Shown: piece by piece, positions 7,961 to 17,549 of the stretch
Layout: each line of letters begins with the position of its first letter
Numbering within the stretch: position 1 is the first letter of the stretch
Source: Longitalea arenae
GTDB taxonomy: Bacteria; Bacteroidota; Bacteroidia; Chitinophagales; Chitinophagaceae
DNA length: 64,000 bases
Direction of reading: 5' to 3'
NCBI RefSeq assembly: GCF_016924755.1
Contig: NZ_JAFFJX010000004.1
Coordinates: 1 to 64,000 of the forward strand
The notes under the pieces: model-generated
What the model saw: the letters and a program-made list of their open reading frames with translations, nothing else
Told to the model about the DNA's origin: nothing
The model's database searches: none
Program-made: the position numbers and the translations under genes

Positions 7961-10099
7961 CTAGCGCTTAATCACCTTCTGTGTGATCACTTTATCGCCC
8001 AGCACTACCTGTAAAATATAAACGCCGCTGGCAAACATACTCAGATCGAAACTGTAGCCGCTGCTGCCGGTGCTGTTCAACCGTTGCGATGCCAGCTTTT
8101 GACCGGTGCTGCTGAAGATATTTATGCCTTTAATAAATGCCGGATAGGGATAGAACTGCACGGTGATCCTGCCTGTGGTAGGATTCGGCGTTATCAAAAA
8201 GCCTTTTGTTTTAAGCACCGGGCTTATGCTGAGGCTGTATACATTGATATCATCGAGGTAAATATTATTTTCATGTTGATTGGTATTGGCAAAAGCCAGA
8301 AGTATTTCTCCGTTATTGATGAAAGGTGTCAGATTCACCGAATCTTTACGCCATTCATTGAATGTGGGCACGAAGGATGTGGTGGTAGCAGCCGCCCGGG
8401 TTATTAAATTACTACCTCCTTTTTTATACAAGGAGGTATAGGTAGCGCCGCAATCCCTACTCGCCAGTACCTCCAGCGTATCGAAGGCATTAAGGGAGTC
8501 TTTCGGGTCTGTTATTACAGCCGCCGCCACCTGGAAGGTCATGAATGCAGAATCGCCACTGGGAATATTGATCAGCGGCAGCCGGAGATAATCTTTCTGG
8601 CCATTGAATGCATAATCGAAATTACGGATCACCACACTTGAAGTACCGGTTCTGGCTGCAGCCGTCGTTCTTGACCAGCCGATATTTTGGTCGGGATTTA
8701 GAATATCCCAGCCTGTGGGCGGGAAAGCGCTGCCTTCAAAACTTTCCGTTAAAGGGGGCGATACCGGCAATTGATACAGGAAATTAAGAGTGATCGTATT
8801 GTTGCCCGCATTTTCATCGGTACTGCCGTTGGGCGATGCGATGACGACCGTGAGTACATGGGCGCCTGGCTCGGCCACCGTTAGCCCATTCAGGGTAACC
8901 GGCGTTTCTGATAATGCCGGCAGTGAGCCGGTCCAGCTGGTAGTGGAAGCTGCCGCTCCACCATCGAGGGTGGCAATAATCGTAGCGCTGGTTAAAGTCA
9001 TTGCCCCGTTGTTCCGCAAAGTGATTACCGGGGCGAAAGCCGGGCTGCAGATACGCTGTAACGGCGTGGTAATGCTTTTGGCCGAAGCATCGAGATTGTA
9101 TGCAATTACCGGGTCGGCGCCATTCGAAGTGAGCAGGGAAGCCCGGTACATACTTACCGTGGTTTCCATCCGGATCTTCTGATCCTCGGTAAACATCACC
9201 ATACAGGCATCATTGGTATAATCCATGTAATTCTGGTACATGATGCCGGGCGAAGCTTTGGCGCAAGTATCCAGTTTCACCCCATTCCAGCAACCGGATG
9301 TATAGGTTCCCTGCCTGGGGGTATCGTCAATACCGTCGTCGGCGTTGCAGAAATTCTCATCTGCCCAGATATGGTTCAGGCCAAAATAATGGCCGGATTC
9401 ATGCACCAGGGTGCGGCCTACATCGTATGGATCGATACCACCCGGTAAGGCGGTGTATTTGATCACCACTCCTTCCTCACTGGCAATGGCGCCGCCAGGC
9501 ATCGTGGCATATCCCAGGTAGCCGCCCGAAAGATTGGTGATCCATACGTTAAAGAAGCGGGTGTTGTCCCAGGCATCGGCGCCGCCCGTTGAATTGTATT
9601 TCACCCGGGAGTCGTTTATATCGAAATCCTGCTGAAAAGTGGTTACCCGCTCAATACCGGTCGACGGCTCATTACCGGGGGTTCGCTGGGCCAGTTTGAA
9701 CTGGATATTTGTTTTCGCAAATAGCGGTTTGAAGGCCGCCGGAATGCGGGTAGAATCGGGGTTAAGGCCGGCAAAATCGCGGTTCAACTGATCAAGCTGG
9801 CTCTGGATCTGGGCGTCTGTAACCCATGCCTGGTTGGTTAATACGACATGGAATACAACCGGTATATACATGGTGGCACCTGTTATGCGAAGCGCCTGCT
9901 GACGGGCCTTTCTTTCCCTTGCAGCCTGTTGGATATTACGGGTTTGCACCTCAAAACGCGATCTGAGGGTGGGATTCTTTTTAAAAGTATGTTCCAACGC
10001 GGGCATGGTTCCGCACCTGTCCTGCGCTTTACCGGTAACCAGGCATCCCAATATAAACGCAAAGCAGGTGATCAGGCTTTGTAGATTTTTATTCATCAT
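7961..10099 (-). CDS. Secreted pappalysin-like M43 zinc metalloprotease with T9SS sorting domain
   Basis: The 712-residue product begins with a signal peptide (about 1-25). The metzincin motif HESGHYFGLNH lies at 233-243 and a Met-turn candidate sits in MYQNYMDYTND. This combination is typical of the M43 (cytophagalysin/pappalysin) family. A CARDB-like beta domain and a jelly-roll-like region follow. The last about 80 residues form a T9SS type A sorting domain (ITPNPTTGRITVQF, GVYILQVVLGD, final KR), so the enzyme should cross the outer membrane and be released or anchored. It likely degrades environmental protein. A start at 10096 (second Met) is equally possible. Confidence 0.87.
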   Translation of the reverse strand: MMNKNLQSLITCFAFILGCLVTGKAQDRCGTMPALEHTFKKNPTLRSRFEVQTRNIQQAARERKARQQALRITGATMYIPVVFHVVLTNQAWVTDAQIQSQLDQLNRDFAGLNPDSTRIPAAFKPLFAKTNIQFKLAQRTPGNEPSTGIERVTTFQQDFDINDSRVKYNSTGGADAWDNTRFFNVWITNLSGGYLGYATMPGGAIASEEGVVIKYTALPGGIDPYDVGRTLVHESGHYFGLNHIWADENFCNADDGIDDTPRQGTYTSGCWNGVKLDTCAKASPGIMYQNYMDYTNDACMVMFTEDQKIRMETTVSMYRASLLTSNGADPVIAYNLDASAKSITTPLQRICSPAFAPVITLRNNGAMTLTSATIIATLDGGAAASTTSWTGSLPALSETPVTLNGLTVAEPGAHVLTVVIASPNGSTDENAGNNTITLNFLYQLPVSPPLTESFEGSAFPPTGWDILNPDQNIGWSRTTAAARTGTSSVVIRNFDYAFNGQKDYLRLPLINIPSGDSAFMTFQVAAAVITDPKDSLNAFDTLEVLASRDCGATYTSLYKKGGSNLITRAAATTTSFVPTFNEWRKDSVNLTPFINNGEILLAFANTNQHENNIYLDDINVYSLSISPVLKTKGFLITPNPTTGRITVQFYPYPAFIKGINIFSSTGQKLASQRLNSTGSSGYSFDLSMFASGVYILQVVLGDKVITQKVIKR

Positions 10100-10596
10100 A
10101 TTGGTTGATCGTACGTATTAGGTACGTAATATCCTTAAAAAATGTTGGTTTTCATTAAAAATAGCTATATGGCCATGTTTTACGGTAAAAGACCCGAAAA
10201 CGGTTTCAGCCGCCTGTAAGGTCCCGGCACCCAATAAGATCATTCACATGTAAGCCGTTCAGCACCTTTGTTGCCTTCACTACCTGCATCACTTCGTTAT
10301 TACATTGTATTATAAAAAGATGAACACACTAACTATGGTACACAAACGAAGATACAAGTTGTGTTGAAAAAATTCCACACGGGCTTTAAACATTTTATTA
10401 TGCCACAGGCCGGTTAAAAAATGTTAAAATATTTTCATATTCAACTCGCGTTTTCTGGCATAGTACTTGTCTTTCCCATTGACGATTATCTGATGAACGT
10501 CGATGATCTTATATAATTCCACCCTTGTTATCGCCGCGAATTTTGTAGCAGAAGATTAGGCAATCATTATTTATTAAACCTATAATTTGTTGAGTT
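10100..10596. other. Divergent intergenic region without a recognised gene
   Basis: These 497 bp separate the minus-strand protease from the small plus-strand secreted protein. The sequence is AT-rich with no ORF of note. A direct repeat of GTACGTA lies just upstream of the protease start. I found no convincing spaced TTG/TAnnTTTG promoter. Confidence 0.35.
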
Positions 10597-10914
10597 ATGA
10601 AAAATGCCAAGATGAGTTTGGTAGCGTTCGCATTTGCTGCTGCCGGTTTGTTTGCTTTCAATGCTGTTAGAACTGGTTCCATCAAAGGAACAGTGAATCC
10701 GGCAGATGCTGCAGTTAGAGCATGGGCACTGTCTTCCACTGACACATTAAGAGCTGATATCAATAAGGGAGCTTTTGAAATTACAGATGCTAAACCAGGC
10801 ACTTACCGCGTGATCATTGAGGCCAAGCCTCCTTATAAAAATGCCGCAAAAGACGGCGTTACTATAACTGATGGTCAGGCAACTGATATCGGCGAGATTA
10901 AACTGGAGCAATAA
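10597..10914 (+). CDS. Small secreted carboxypeptidase-regulatory-like domain protein
   Basis: The product is 105 residues: a signal peptide (MKNAKMSLVAFAFAAAGLFA, cleavage near residue 25) and one beta-sandwich domain. The pattern GSIKGTVNPADAAVRAW, GAFEITDAKPGTYRVII and GVTITDGQATDIGEI resembles the carboxypeptidase D regulatory-like domain found at the N-termini of SusC-type receptors, but here it stands alone. It should be periplasmic or extracellular. No partner is evident. A shared bidirectional terminator separates it from the converging GH20 gene. Function unknown. Confidence 0.75.
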   Translation: MKNAKMSLVAFAFAAAGLFAFNAVRTGSIKGTVNPADAAVRAWALSSTDTLRADINKGAFEITDAKPGTYRVIIEAKPPYKNAAKDGVTITDGQATDIGEIKLEQ

Positions 10915-10955
10915 AGCGTTTCCGATTTAGTTTAGATATTAGCATTCAGAAAAAT

Positions 10956-10976
10956 GGTCCCGGTTGAGCCGGGACC
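10956..10976. terminator. Bidirectional intrinsic terminator
   Basis: The 8-bp stem GGTCCCGG (10956-10963) with CCGGGACC (10969-10976) has a 5-nt loop, with AAAA on the left and GTTTT on the right. It can serve the small secreted protein gene (plus) and the GH20 gene (minus). Confidence 0.85.
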
Positions 10977-10982
10977 GTTTTA

Positions 10983-13280
10983 TTAGTGTTTAAAGAAGCT
11001 GTCGGGAACATTCATTACCGGACCGTTGCCTTTACTGTACTTCAGCTGCAAGGTAAACCCGCCACCGCCTTCAATAAAGTGCAGGGCAAACGGATGCAAT
11101 CCTTTCCGCAATGCAATTTGTCCGCTTTTCTCCTGTGGCGCATGCTGGCCATCATTATTCACCACTTCTTTATTTGCAATGGTCAATGTGCCTCCATCAT
11201 CGCAAAGCAGGTAAAAACTGTAAATGCCGGTCTCAGGAATATCGATATAACCCTGGTATTGCAAACCAAAAGAAGGTGCATTAACAGTTGCCGGCACTAC
11301 AATATTTTGCGCAACAAAGTGGCTATCGGGCTGAAGCGATCTCATACCACCGGTATTCAGAAAATATTTTTTAAAATAATTGCATTTCAATCCCGGCCTG
11401 CTAACCAGGGTAGCGACCGGCTCGCGGTACTTTTCTTTTTTATACTCGAGGGTATAGATATCTCCCCGCAAACCACCGGGTGTAAAAGCAGCCACTTTAA
11501 TTGTTGCCGGTTGTTTAATGACCAGCGACTTACCCAGTACGGGTGATTTGGTAAGCGGCAAGCTGCCATCGGTGGTATAACGTAACACCAGGTTGGGCAG
11601 GGGTTTTTTGATGGCTAATATAGCCTGGTCGACAAACACATTTTGTCCGGCAAAACCACCCAGGTCGGGCAAGCGGTAGTGAACGCCCAGTGCTTCCAAC
11701 CGGTTATAATGGGCCGGCAGGCGATGTTCAAAGGCAGTAAAGTCGAGCCGCTGGCTCCAAACTCTTTCCGCCAATGCCAGCATCCGGGGAAAATATAAGT
11801 AATCGGCGCGGTTCTCGGAAGGAACCCGTTCTGTCCACAGGTTGGCCTGGGCCCCAATGATGTACTTCGCTTCTGCAGCCGTAAGCTTTTCGGGCACTAC
11901 CTTAAAGTTGTAAATATTTGCCAGGGAATGTGCATCGGGCAGGTTATCAAAATACAGGGGATTGCCGGGGCTCATAATAACCTGGTTACCATTACGGGCA
12001 GCCGAAATAGGTGCTTCAGGCACCCAGCTTCTCCAGTACATAACATGTGCCGTAGGGCTGATGCCCCCTTCGAGGATCTCATCCCAACCGATCAGCTTTC
12101 TGCCTTTCGATTGAAAGAACTTTTCCATTCTTCTTACAAAATAACTTTGCAGTTCTGCCGAGTTCTTTAATCCTTCTTTTTCCATCAACTGTTTGCAAAG
12201 GGAACTTTGTTCCCAGCTTTTGCGATCCACTTCATCGGCGCCAAGGTGAATATATTCAGAAGGAAAAATGTTCATGATCTCGCTAAAAACGTTCTGTGCA
12301 AATTCAAAAGTGCTTTCCTTGCACGGACAAACAGGCGTAGAGAACAGTTCACCCCACTGGCTTCCGCCTTCGCACGACAGGTCAGGAAAAGCATGAATGG
12401 CAGCCATCATATGCCCGGGCATATCAACCTCGGGAATAATGTCGATAAAGCGGTCAGCAGCATACTGCACCAGGTCTTTCAATTGCTGCTGCGTATAAAA
12501 ACCACCGTACATGGTTTTGCCATTGCGTTGAACGATATGTTTCGGTTCAATGGCCATATCGGGATTGTCTTTTTGCTGGCGCATGCAGAAAGAATCGTTT
12601 TTATCGAATGTTCGCCAGGCGCCCTGTTCGGTGAGGGCAGGGTATTTTTTGATCTCTACACGCCAGCCCTGGTCGTCGGTGAGGTGCAAATGCAGTTTAT
12701 TGAGCTTGTACAGGGCCATTCTATCTATGAGCTTCTGCAGGTATTCGATACTAAAGAAGTGACGGGCCACATCGAGGTGAATGCCGCGCCAGGCGTAAGC
12801 AGGCGCATCGGTAATGGAAAGCGCCGGAAGCGTCAAGTTTTCGGTGCTGCTTGTCTTTTTCTCTGCAGCCGGCGGCAGCAATTGCCGGATGGTTTGTACG
12901 GCACGGAACATTCCGGCCGTTGTAGCCGCTTTCAGCAGCACCTTCTGCTCAGTGATAACAATATTATATCCCTCGGCCGATGCAATAGCAGCATCTTTCT
13001 GCAATTCGATCACTTTGGTTGAGGGCCGTGGTAATGATCTGCCCGATGGAATGAGCCGTGACAATTCGGCCAACGGCTTATCAAACCCATCTTTAGGCTC
13101 ATAGACGATAGCAGTACCGGGTGTAATAATAAATTCTCCTTTGCCGGTTGTGAGTGAAGCCGGGTAAGGGATGAGGGAGGGTATGGTTGTTGTTTGCGCC
13201 TTTGTATTTACCATTAACAACGTAATAAAACCGGTAATTACCAGGCGGGTAAAATTTCCCATACGCTTTATTGTATTCAT
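10983..13280 (-). CDS. GH20 beta-N-acetylhexosaminidase with PA14-like domain
   Basis: Translation from the ATG at 13280 gives about 765 residues with a signal peptide ending in NTKAQ. A GH20b N-terminal domain leads into the TIM barrel with HLHLTDDQGWR and HLGADEVD, where the Asp-Glu pair gives substrate-assisted catalysis. After the barrel come a chitobiase-type beta domain and a C-terminal PA14-like module (GYIDIPETGIYSFYLLCDDG). It should trim GlcNAc ends from chitin or glycans, complementing the GH18 chitinase at 57.6 kb. No T9SS tail is present, so it is probably periplasmic or lipid-independent secreted. The open frame extends 32 codons upstream, but those residues do not look like a leader. 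Confidence 0.9.
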   Translation of the reverse strand: MNTIKRMGNFTRLVITGFITLLMVNTKAQTTTIPSLIPYPASLTTGKGEFIITPGTAIVYEPKDGFDKPLAELSRLIPSGRSLPRPSTKVIELQKDAAIASAEGYNIVITEQKVLLKAATTAGMFRAVQTIRQLLPPAAEKKTSSTENLTLPALSITDAPAYAWRGIHLDVARHFFSIEYLQKLIDRMALYKLNKLHLHLTDDQGWRVEIKKYPALTEQGAWRTFDKNDSFCMRQQKDNPDMAIEPKHIVQRNGKTMYGGFYTQQQLKDLVQYAADRFIDIIPEVDMPGHMMAAIHAFPDLSCEGGSQWGELFSTPVCPCKESTFEFAQNVFSEIMNIFPSEYIHLGADEVDRKSWEQSSLCKQLMEKEGLKNSAELQSYFVRRMEKFFQSKGRKLIGWDEILEGGISPTAHVMYWRSWVPEAPISAARNGNQVIMSPGNPLYFDNLPDAHSLANIYNFKVVPEKLTAAEAKYIIGAQANLWTERVPSENRADYLYFPRMLALAERVWSQRLDFTAFEHRLPAHYNRLEALGVHYRLPDLGGFAGQNVFVDQAILAIKKPLPNLVLRYTTDGSLPLTKSPVLGKSLVIKQPATIKVAAFTPGGLRGDIYTLEYKKEKYREPVATLVSRPGLKCNYFKKYFLNTGGMRSLQPDSHFVAQNIVVPATVNAPSFGLQYQGYIDIPETGIYSFYLLCDDGGTLTIANKEVVNNDGQHAPQEKSGQIALRKGLHPFALHFIEGGGGFTLQLKYSKGNGPVMNVPDSFFKH

Positions 13281-13782
13281 GATCATAATGTTAAACGTTT
13301 GGCAGCCGGTTCCAATTAAAAGGAACGGCTTATTCGCCATTTCAATAGCTGTAATAGATTTTTCAAATATAATCATATAGCATTCAATGCGCTGATCAAA
13401 TCACTGAATAGTATAGAAAATCATTAATGGCATAATGATTGTGCATAAAAGGCCTGTTGATTTGCCTTACTCCTCGTTATAGATCCAAGAAAAGATCCGG
13501 TTACACTAGCAGAAGAACAATTACAAACACATTAGCGCGGCGTGTTTTTTTCCGATCCATTTACTGCAATCTCTTCCTTCCATTATCATTTGTAAAGGCG
13601 CTGATGCATGCCTTATTACAGTGCCATTACAAGTGTATATGGCATGACTGATCGTGCTGTTACCAGCCTGTGCACCAACTGGGGTGATAGCAGATATATC
13701 TGGATAGACTATGATTTATTTCCGGTTGCCGCCTCTTATTATACCTACGTAATGTCGTTATAGGCCGCTTTACTGTATAAAA
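13281..13782. other. Intergenic region without a recognised gene
   Basis: About 500 bp between two minus-strand genes. The only supported element is the terminator at the right end. Short ORFs on both strands lack homology I recognise. Confidence 0.35.
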
Positions 13783-13816
13783 AACCAGGGCTGCCTTTGA
13801 TGAAGCAGCCCTGGTT
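13783..13816 (-). terminator. Intrinsic terminator of the T9SS-exported protein gene
   Basis: A perfect 12-bp stem, AACCAGGGCTGC (13783-13794) with GCAGCCCTGGTT (13805-13816), is followed on the minus strand by a T-run. It lies 26 nt beyond the stop codon. Confidence 0.9.
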
Positions 13817-13841
13817 CATTTTAAAAAATCCCAGGGAACGT

Positions 13842-16226
13842 TTACCTCTTCAGTTCCAATACGGTGCCTCTTACCGTTTTATCTCCTACCTTAAGTTTAT
13901 AAATTAGTGCCTGGTTATTTAAACGCGTACTGTATTGTACAGTTTTAACAGCACCGGCATCTACTCTTCCATCAAACGCTATAGCCACGCGTTGTCCCTG
14001 TGTGTTGTATACTTCCAGTACAGCCCGGCCGCTTACAGGTGAAGTAAAGCGAAAGTTAACTGTATTACTGAAAGGATTGGGGAAAGCCTGGATCTGCAGA
14101 TCTTTATTAGCTGTGTTCAGGGTAGTGGTCTTAGGACTCATTGCTGGTGTCTTCCCGGCCGAGCTCTTAATTTGACCGGAACCACCAGCTTTTACAGTGC
14201 CTTGTGTTGCAGGCGCCGTATTGCTGCTCGTGATCATCCTTGCCGAACCGTTCGGGATCGTATTGGTGGTTATACAGGAATCCACCCTGATGATTTGTGT
14301 GCAGGTATCCCTGTTTCCGCAAGCGTCTACGGAGATCCAGGTCCTGGTGATCACATCGGTGTAATAAACCTTAATACCGCAACCATTATCCTGTACTGCT
14401 GGCGTTCCGGTACTGGTTTCAGGATCTGTAGATGCACCACATGCCAGCGTTGTATCTCCCGGGCACACCTGCACGAGGTGGGCATTCACGTTTACATTTA
14501 CTGTCTTGAAGCAGCTATCCCTTAACAATCCTGATGTGGAAACAAGCAAGATCTTCAACCTGTAGCTGGTCTCACAATCTGCACCGGCAGTTACCGACAC
14601 GGTTGTATCATTTAACGGTCCATTGAAGGTGGCATTGTTGCTGTTGCCGGAGAAGCTCCAGGTTAAGGTGAAATTAGCCGGAATTGTGTCGGCGACACCA
14701 TTGTTATCCGGATCATACTTGTAGGTATTCGTCGTGTTCGGACAAACCGGATCTGGTCCGCTGATACCGCATGGAGCAGGCGGATTTATTACAATGATGT
14801 CTACTGTATCTTTCGCCACGCAATTCGGCGCTGCGATCTGGGTGGCTGTAACGATGAAGCGGTAAGTATCCTGCGCGGTTGCCGTGAATACCGGATTAGA
14901 GATATTCGTAGCACTTAGTGAACCACCTGTAGCCGGACTTTGTGTCCATGAGAAAGTGTACAAGGTATTCGGTGACGGCGTAGCCGTTGCCGTTAGCTGC
15001 GAGGTATTGCCTGAAGCCAGATTAATAGTGGTTGGGCTGGCCGAAGCTGTTACCTGTACATTCTGAATGGTAGCCGCCGGTGATCGTGTACACGAATCGG
15101 ATATACCATTCCTGGTTACTTTCAGTTTCAGGTCAAATGTACCTCCTGCTACAAAGTCGGTTCCTGTTGGAACGATCTTTACAACGCTATCGGTGCCACC
15201 AACTGCTATCTGTGCTCCTGCTGTATTGGTACCTGTGATCGACCACTGGAAAGTAATGCCGGTAGTTGCGCCGTTTTGATACCTGAATGTGAGCGTATCT
15301 GTTTCGGGGCAAGCTAACTGGGCCGCACTGATACCGCAGGTTGGCGGGGCTATTACCGCTTTGGCAGATAATGACCTGTCCTGGTTACCTACACCTGAGA
15401 TGTTTACCAAACCAGGGAAAGTTCGCATGGAAAGCTGCCGCATATGATAGGGCGATCCACTGATACCGGCCGCCGATCGAGGCGTGGTGGGGTTTAAAAA
15501 TCCCCAGTCAAGCTGGCTGGCGATATGCCCGCCCCAGGCCAGTAATACAGAATCGTCATGGGCTGTGAACCTGATCCTTACCGAAGTCTTCGCCTCAGTT
15601 GCAGAAGTGGTAAGGGGTTCTTCTCTAACGTATTGGATACTGGTGATAACTCCATTGTAAATTGTAAATAATCTTTCATTGGCTGTTAATGCGTTGAAAC
15701 TTGTTTGGGGTTGCCCAGTTACCGGAGTACTGTCCTGTTGTGGCGCCGGAATAGGGAATGTATTGGAATCAACCAAACGCAATAAAAACTCATTGCTGCC
15801 ACTTTCCAGGATCCTTGGATTGATCACTTCGGCCGCATGGCCAAACTGCTGGTGTGGCAGCAGGCGTTGAAATTGCGTGAGATAATCAATTGCCATTCTT
15901 CCGCTGTGTTTGGTGTCATATTCTATGGTGTATTCATATTGCTGATTGACGGTAACACCTGTTATAAGGCTTCTGTAAGAGATAGAATGCCCTTCTACAT
16001 AGTGTGCATTCGATTCGCCGGCATTACCGTTTACATGCATTGGATTAGCAAAGCTGTCCCAGAAATTTTTGCTCGGGGCACTCGCGGGCCCGTTTCGTAT
16101 CTGGTCAATATTACCCGATTGACTGAATATTTTTGTTGGGATAAGAAATAGACTTAACAGAAAAAAGGATAGTATTTTCAAATAACTACCCCTTCCACGC
16201 TGATATGGCAGGGTTACTATTCTCAT
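13842..16226 (-). CDS. Large T9SS-exported protein with PKD/HYR-like repeats
   Basis: From the ATG at 16226 the product is about 794 residues, starting with a signal peptide (YLKILSFFLLSLFLIPTKIF then SQ). An N-terminal region of unknown fold is followed by immunoglobulin-like PKD repeats, recognisable from paired cysteines (CGISAAQLACPETDTLTF, CGISGPDPVCPNTTNTYKY), and an HYR-like segment (VCPGDTTLACGAS). The end is a T9SS type A sorting domain (IQAFPNPFSNTVNFRF, GTVLELKR). It is probably a cell-surface or secreted adhesin or structural protein; I see no catalytic motif. The open frame runs 45 codons further upstream with no leader-like sequence. Confidence 0.75.
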   Translation of the reverse strand: MRIVTLPYQRGRGSYLKILSFFLLSLFLIPTKIFSQSGNIDQIRNGPASAPSKNFWDSFANPMHVNGNAGESNAHYVEGHSISYRSLITGVTVNQQYEYTIEYDTKHSGRMAIDYLTQFQRLLPHQQFGHAAEVINPRILESGSNEFLLRLVDSNTFPIPAPQQDSTPVTGQPQTSFNALTANERLFTIYNGVITSIQYVREEPLTTSATEAKTSVRIRFTAHDDSVLLAWGGHIASQLDWGFLNPTTPRSAAGISGSPYHMRQLSMRTFPGLVNISGVGNQDRSLSAKAVIAPPTCGISAAQLACPETDTLTFRYQNGATTGITFQWSITGTNTAGAQIAVGGTDSVVKIVPTGTDFVAGGTFDLKLKVTRNGISDSCTRSPAATIQNVQVTASASPTTINLASGNTSQLTATATPSPNTLYTFSWTQSPATGGSLSATNISNPVFTATAQDTYRFIVTATQIAAPNCVAKDTVDIIVINPPAPCGISGPDPVCPNTTNTYKYDPDNNGVADTIPANFTLTWSFSGNSNNATFNGPLNDTTVSVTAGADCETSYRLKILLVSTSGLLRDSCFKTVNVNVNAHLVQVCPGDTTLACGASTDPETSTGTPAVQDNGCGIKVYYTDVITRTWISVDACGNRDTCTQIIRVDSCITTNTIPNGSARMITSSNTAPATQGTVKAGGSGQIKSSAGKTPAMSPKTTTLNTANKDLQIQAFPNPFSNTVNFRFTSPVSGRAVLEVYNTQGQRVAIAFDGRVDAGAVKTVQYSTRLNNQALIYKLKVGDKTVRGTVLELKR

Positions 16227-17360
16227 AAAAAATAATTGAGGATTAAGAAAATGCTTTAAAATAATGGCATGGGTTACCCGGTTGCTGCTTCGGGGAAACA
16301 GCAAAGCATGGTCATGAAGAATCCCGTTATACGAGGAATGTAGCGCATGGCGCCCGGGCACAGTGGATCTTCAACATATGCAATTGCAGGCTGCAATGGC
16401 ACTTATTGAACGATTTATAAAAACGAGGTATTATAGTGAATAAGACATTGGGAAAAGCAGATCCAAAATGATCATTGCATCGTTCTAATTCATATGTATA
16501 GTTTATCATGATCTCAAGTTTTACAGACAAGCCGATACCGTTTAGCCCTTCATGCTTTTTTGTACACGAATAGCTATTGCGAACCGGAGAAAAAGTTGAG
16601 ACAACCTTAAATAAGCGTGCGGCTTGATAAAGCCTACATCGAGCTGGAGATTGGAATAATTAGTGTAGTGCACTTACATAAAAGATAGCCATTAAATTCT
16701 GGCACGGACTGTGAAAGAATGGTTTGCCGGATACAACTAAGAAGTAAACGGAGGATTAACGAGGGGGCGAATTATGCAGTGAAGAATTAAACTGCCTGAT
16801 AAAGATGAATGCTGATTCGATCCCGAAGGTAAATTAGAAAATGATCAGAACAACGCATTGTTAAAATAAATAATATCATTTTTCTGTTTTTTTGATAGAT
16901 ATCAAACAAACATTTTATAACGCAAGCTGCCCCCGACGGAAACGCCGGGGCAGCTATCACTAACATATCAACACTTATCTGCTTATTCAGCGTGTTAAAA
17001 TCCGTTTCTTTCAAGGGCAGCTTAATAACTTTCTATTAACTTATAATTCGACGTTACCTACTTACCCTTAATATATATCTATTAGAAAAGGTATCGTGAA
17101 AAGATAAGTTCAAAGCTTCTGCCTTCACCTTAAAAACAGAGTTATCTTGCTTGCATAATAACGCAGCCTTCGCCGCCTCTCTTGCTGCCGGCCTCCATCG
17201 CAGGTGCATATCCCTGGCAGGAATGAATGGAATTACATTCTGCAAACCAGCGTGTTGCAGTTGCAATATTTCATATTTTAAGACCGCGAATCTTGGCAGG
17301 AATGAATTAACCCCTTATTTTTGCACTCCTGTATGCGACAATAAGGCATAAAGGTTTTTC
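16227..17360. other. Gene-poor 1.1-kb region upstream of tRNA-Lys
   Basis: No convincing gene is seen. An 8-bp inverted repeat (GCTGCCCC/GGGGCAGC) lies at about 16927-16955 without a T-tract. A 75-codon minus-strand ORF (16787-17014) runs straight through it and looks like chance. A good tRNA promoter candidate sits at the right end. Confidence 0.4.
17293..17323 (+). promoter_or_regulatory. Bacteroidota-type promoter of tRNA-Lys
   Basis: TTG at 17293-17295 and TATTTTTG at 17316-17323 match the -33 TTG and -7 TAnnTTTG boxes with a 20-nt spacer. The predicted start of transcription is about 30 nt before the tRNA. Confidence 0.6.
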
Positions 17361-17433
17361 GTCTCCGTAGCTCAGTTGGTAGAGCAATTGACTCTTAATC
17401 AATGGGTCCAGAGTTCGAGTCTCTGCGGGGACA
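17361..17433 (+). tRNA. tRNA-Lys (anticodon CTT)
   Basis: The sequence folds as a full cloverleaf. The acceptor is GTCTCCG with CGGGGAC, the D-arm contains GCTCAGTTGGTAGAGC, the anticodon stem ATTGA/TCAAT frames loop CTCTTAA with anticodon CTT, and the T-arm has GTTCGAG. CCA is not encoded. It is followed by a strong terminator and then the first gene of the RiPP region. Confidence 0.96.
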
Positions 17434-17444
17434 CCCAGGTCAGC

Positions 17445-17470
17445 AAGGGCTTCAAGTGATTGAAGCCCTT
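17445..17470 (+). terminator. Intrinsic terminator after tRNA-Lys
   Basis: An 11-bp stem, AAGGGCTTCAA (17445-17455) with TTGAAGCCCTT (17460-17470), has a GTGA loop and is followed by TTT. Confidence 0.88.
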
Positions 17471-17549
17471 TTTCATTCAGCAGACTGAAAGACGAAGGCA
17501 GGCATGTACCAGACAGTAGTAAAAAAAATTTACCTTACATTCATTCACT

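Noticed and set aside
12207-13022. 271-codon plus-strand ORF opposite the GH20 gene
   Set aside because: It lies wholly antisense to a clear enzyme gene and its translation shows no family features.
16927-16955. Terminator at the GCTGCCCC inverted repeat
   Set aside because: No T-tract on either strand and no gene ends nearby.
16787-17014. 75-codon minus-strand ORF as a possible further precursor gene
   Set aside because: It runs through an inverted repeat into low-complexity sequence, has no leader similar to the six precursors and no GG motif.
17361-17433. Duplicate of the tRNA 3' end as an att site within the window
   Set aside because: I looked for a second copy of the T-arm/acceptor sequence by eye up to the right border of the RiPP region and saw none; no integrase gene is present.
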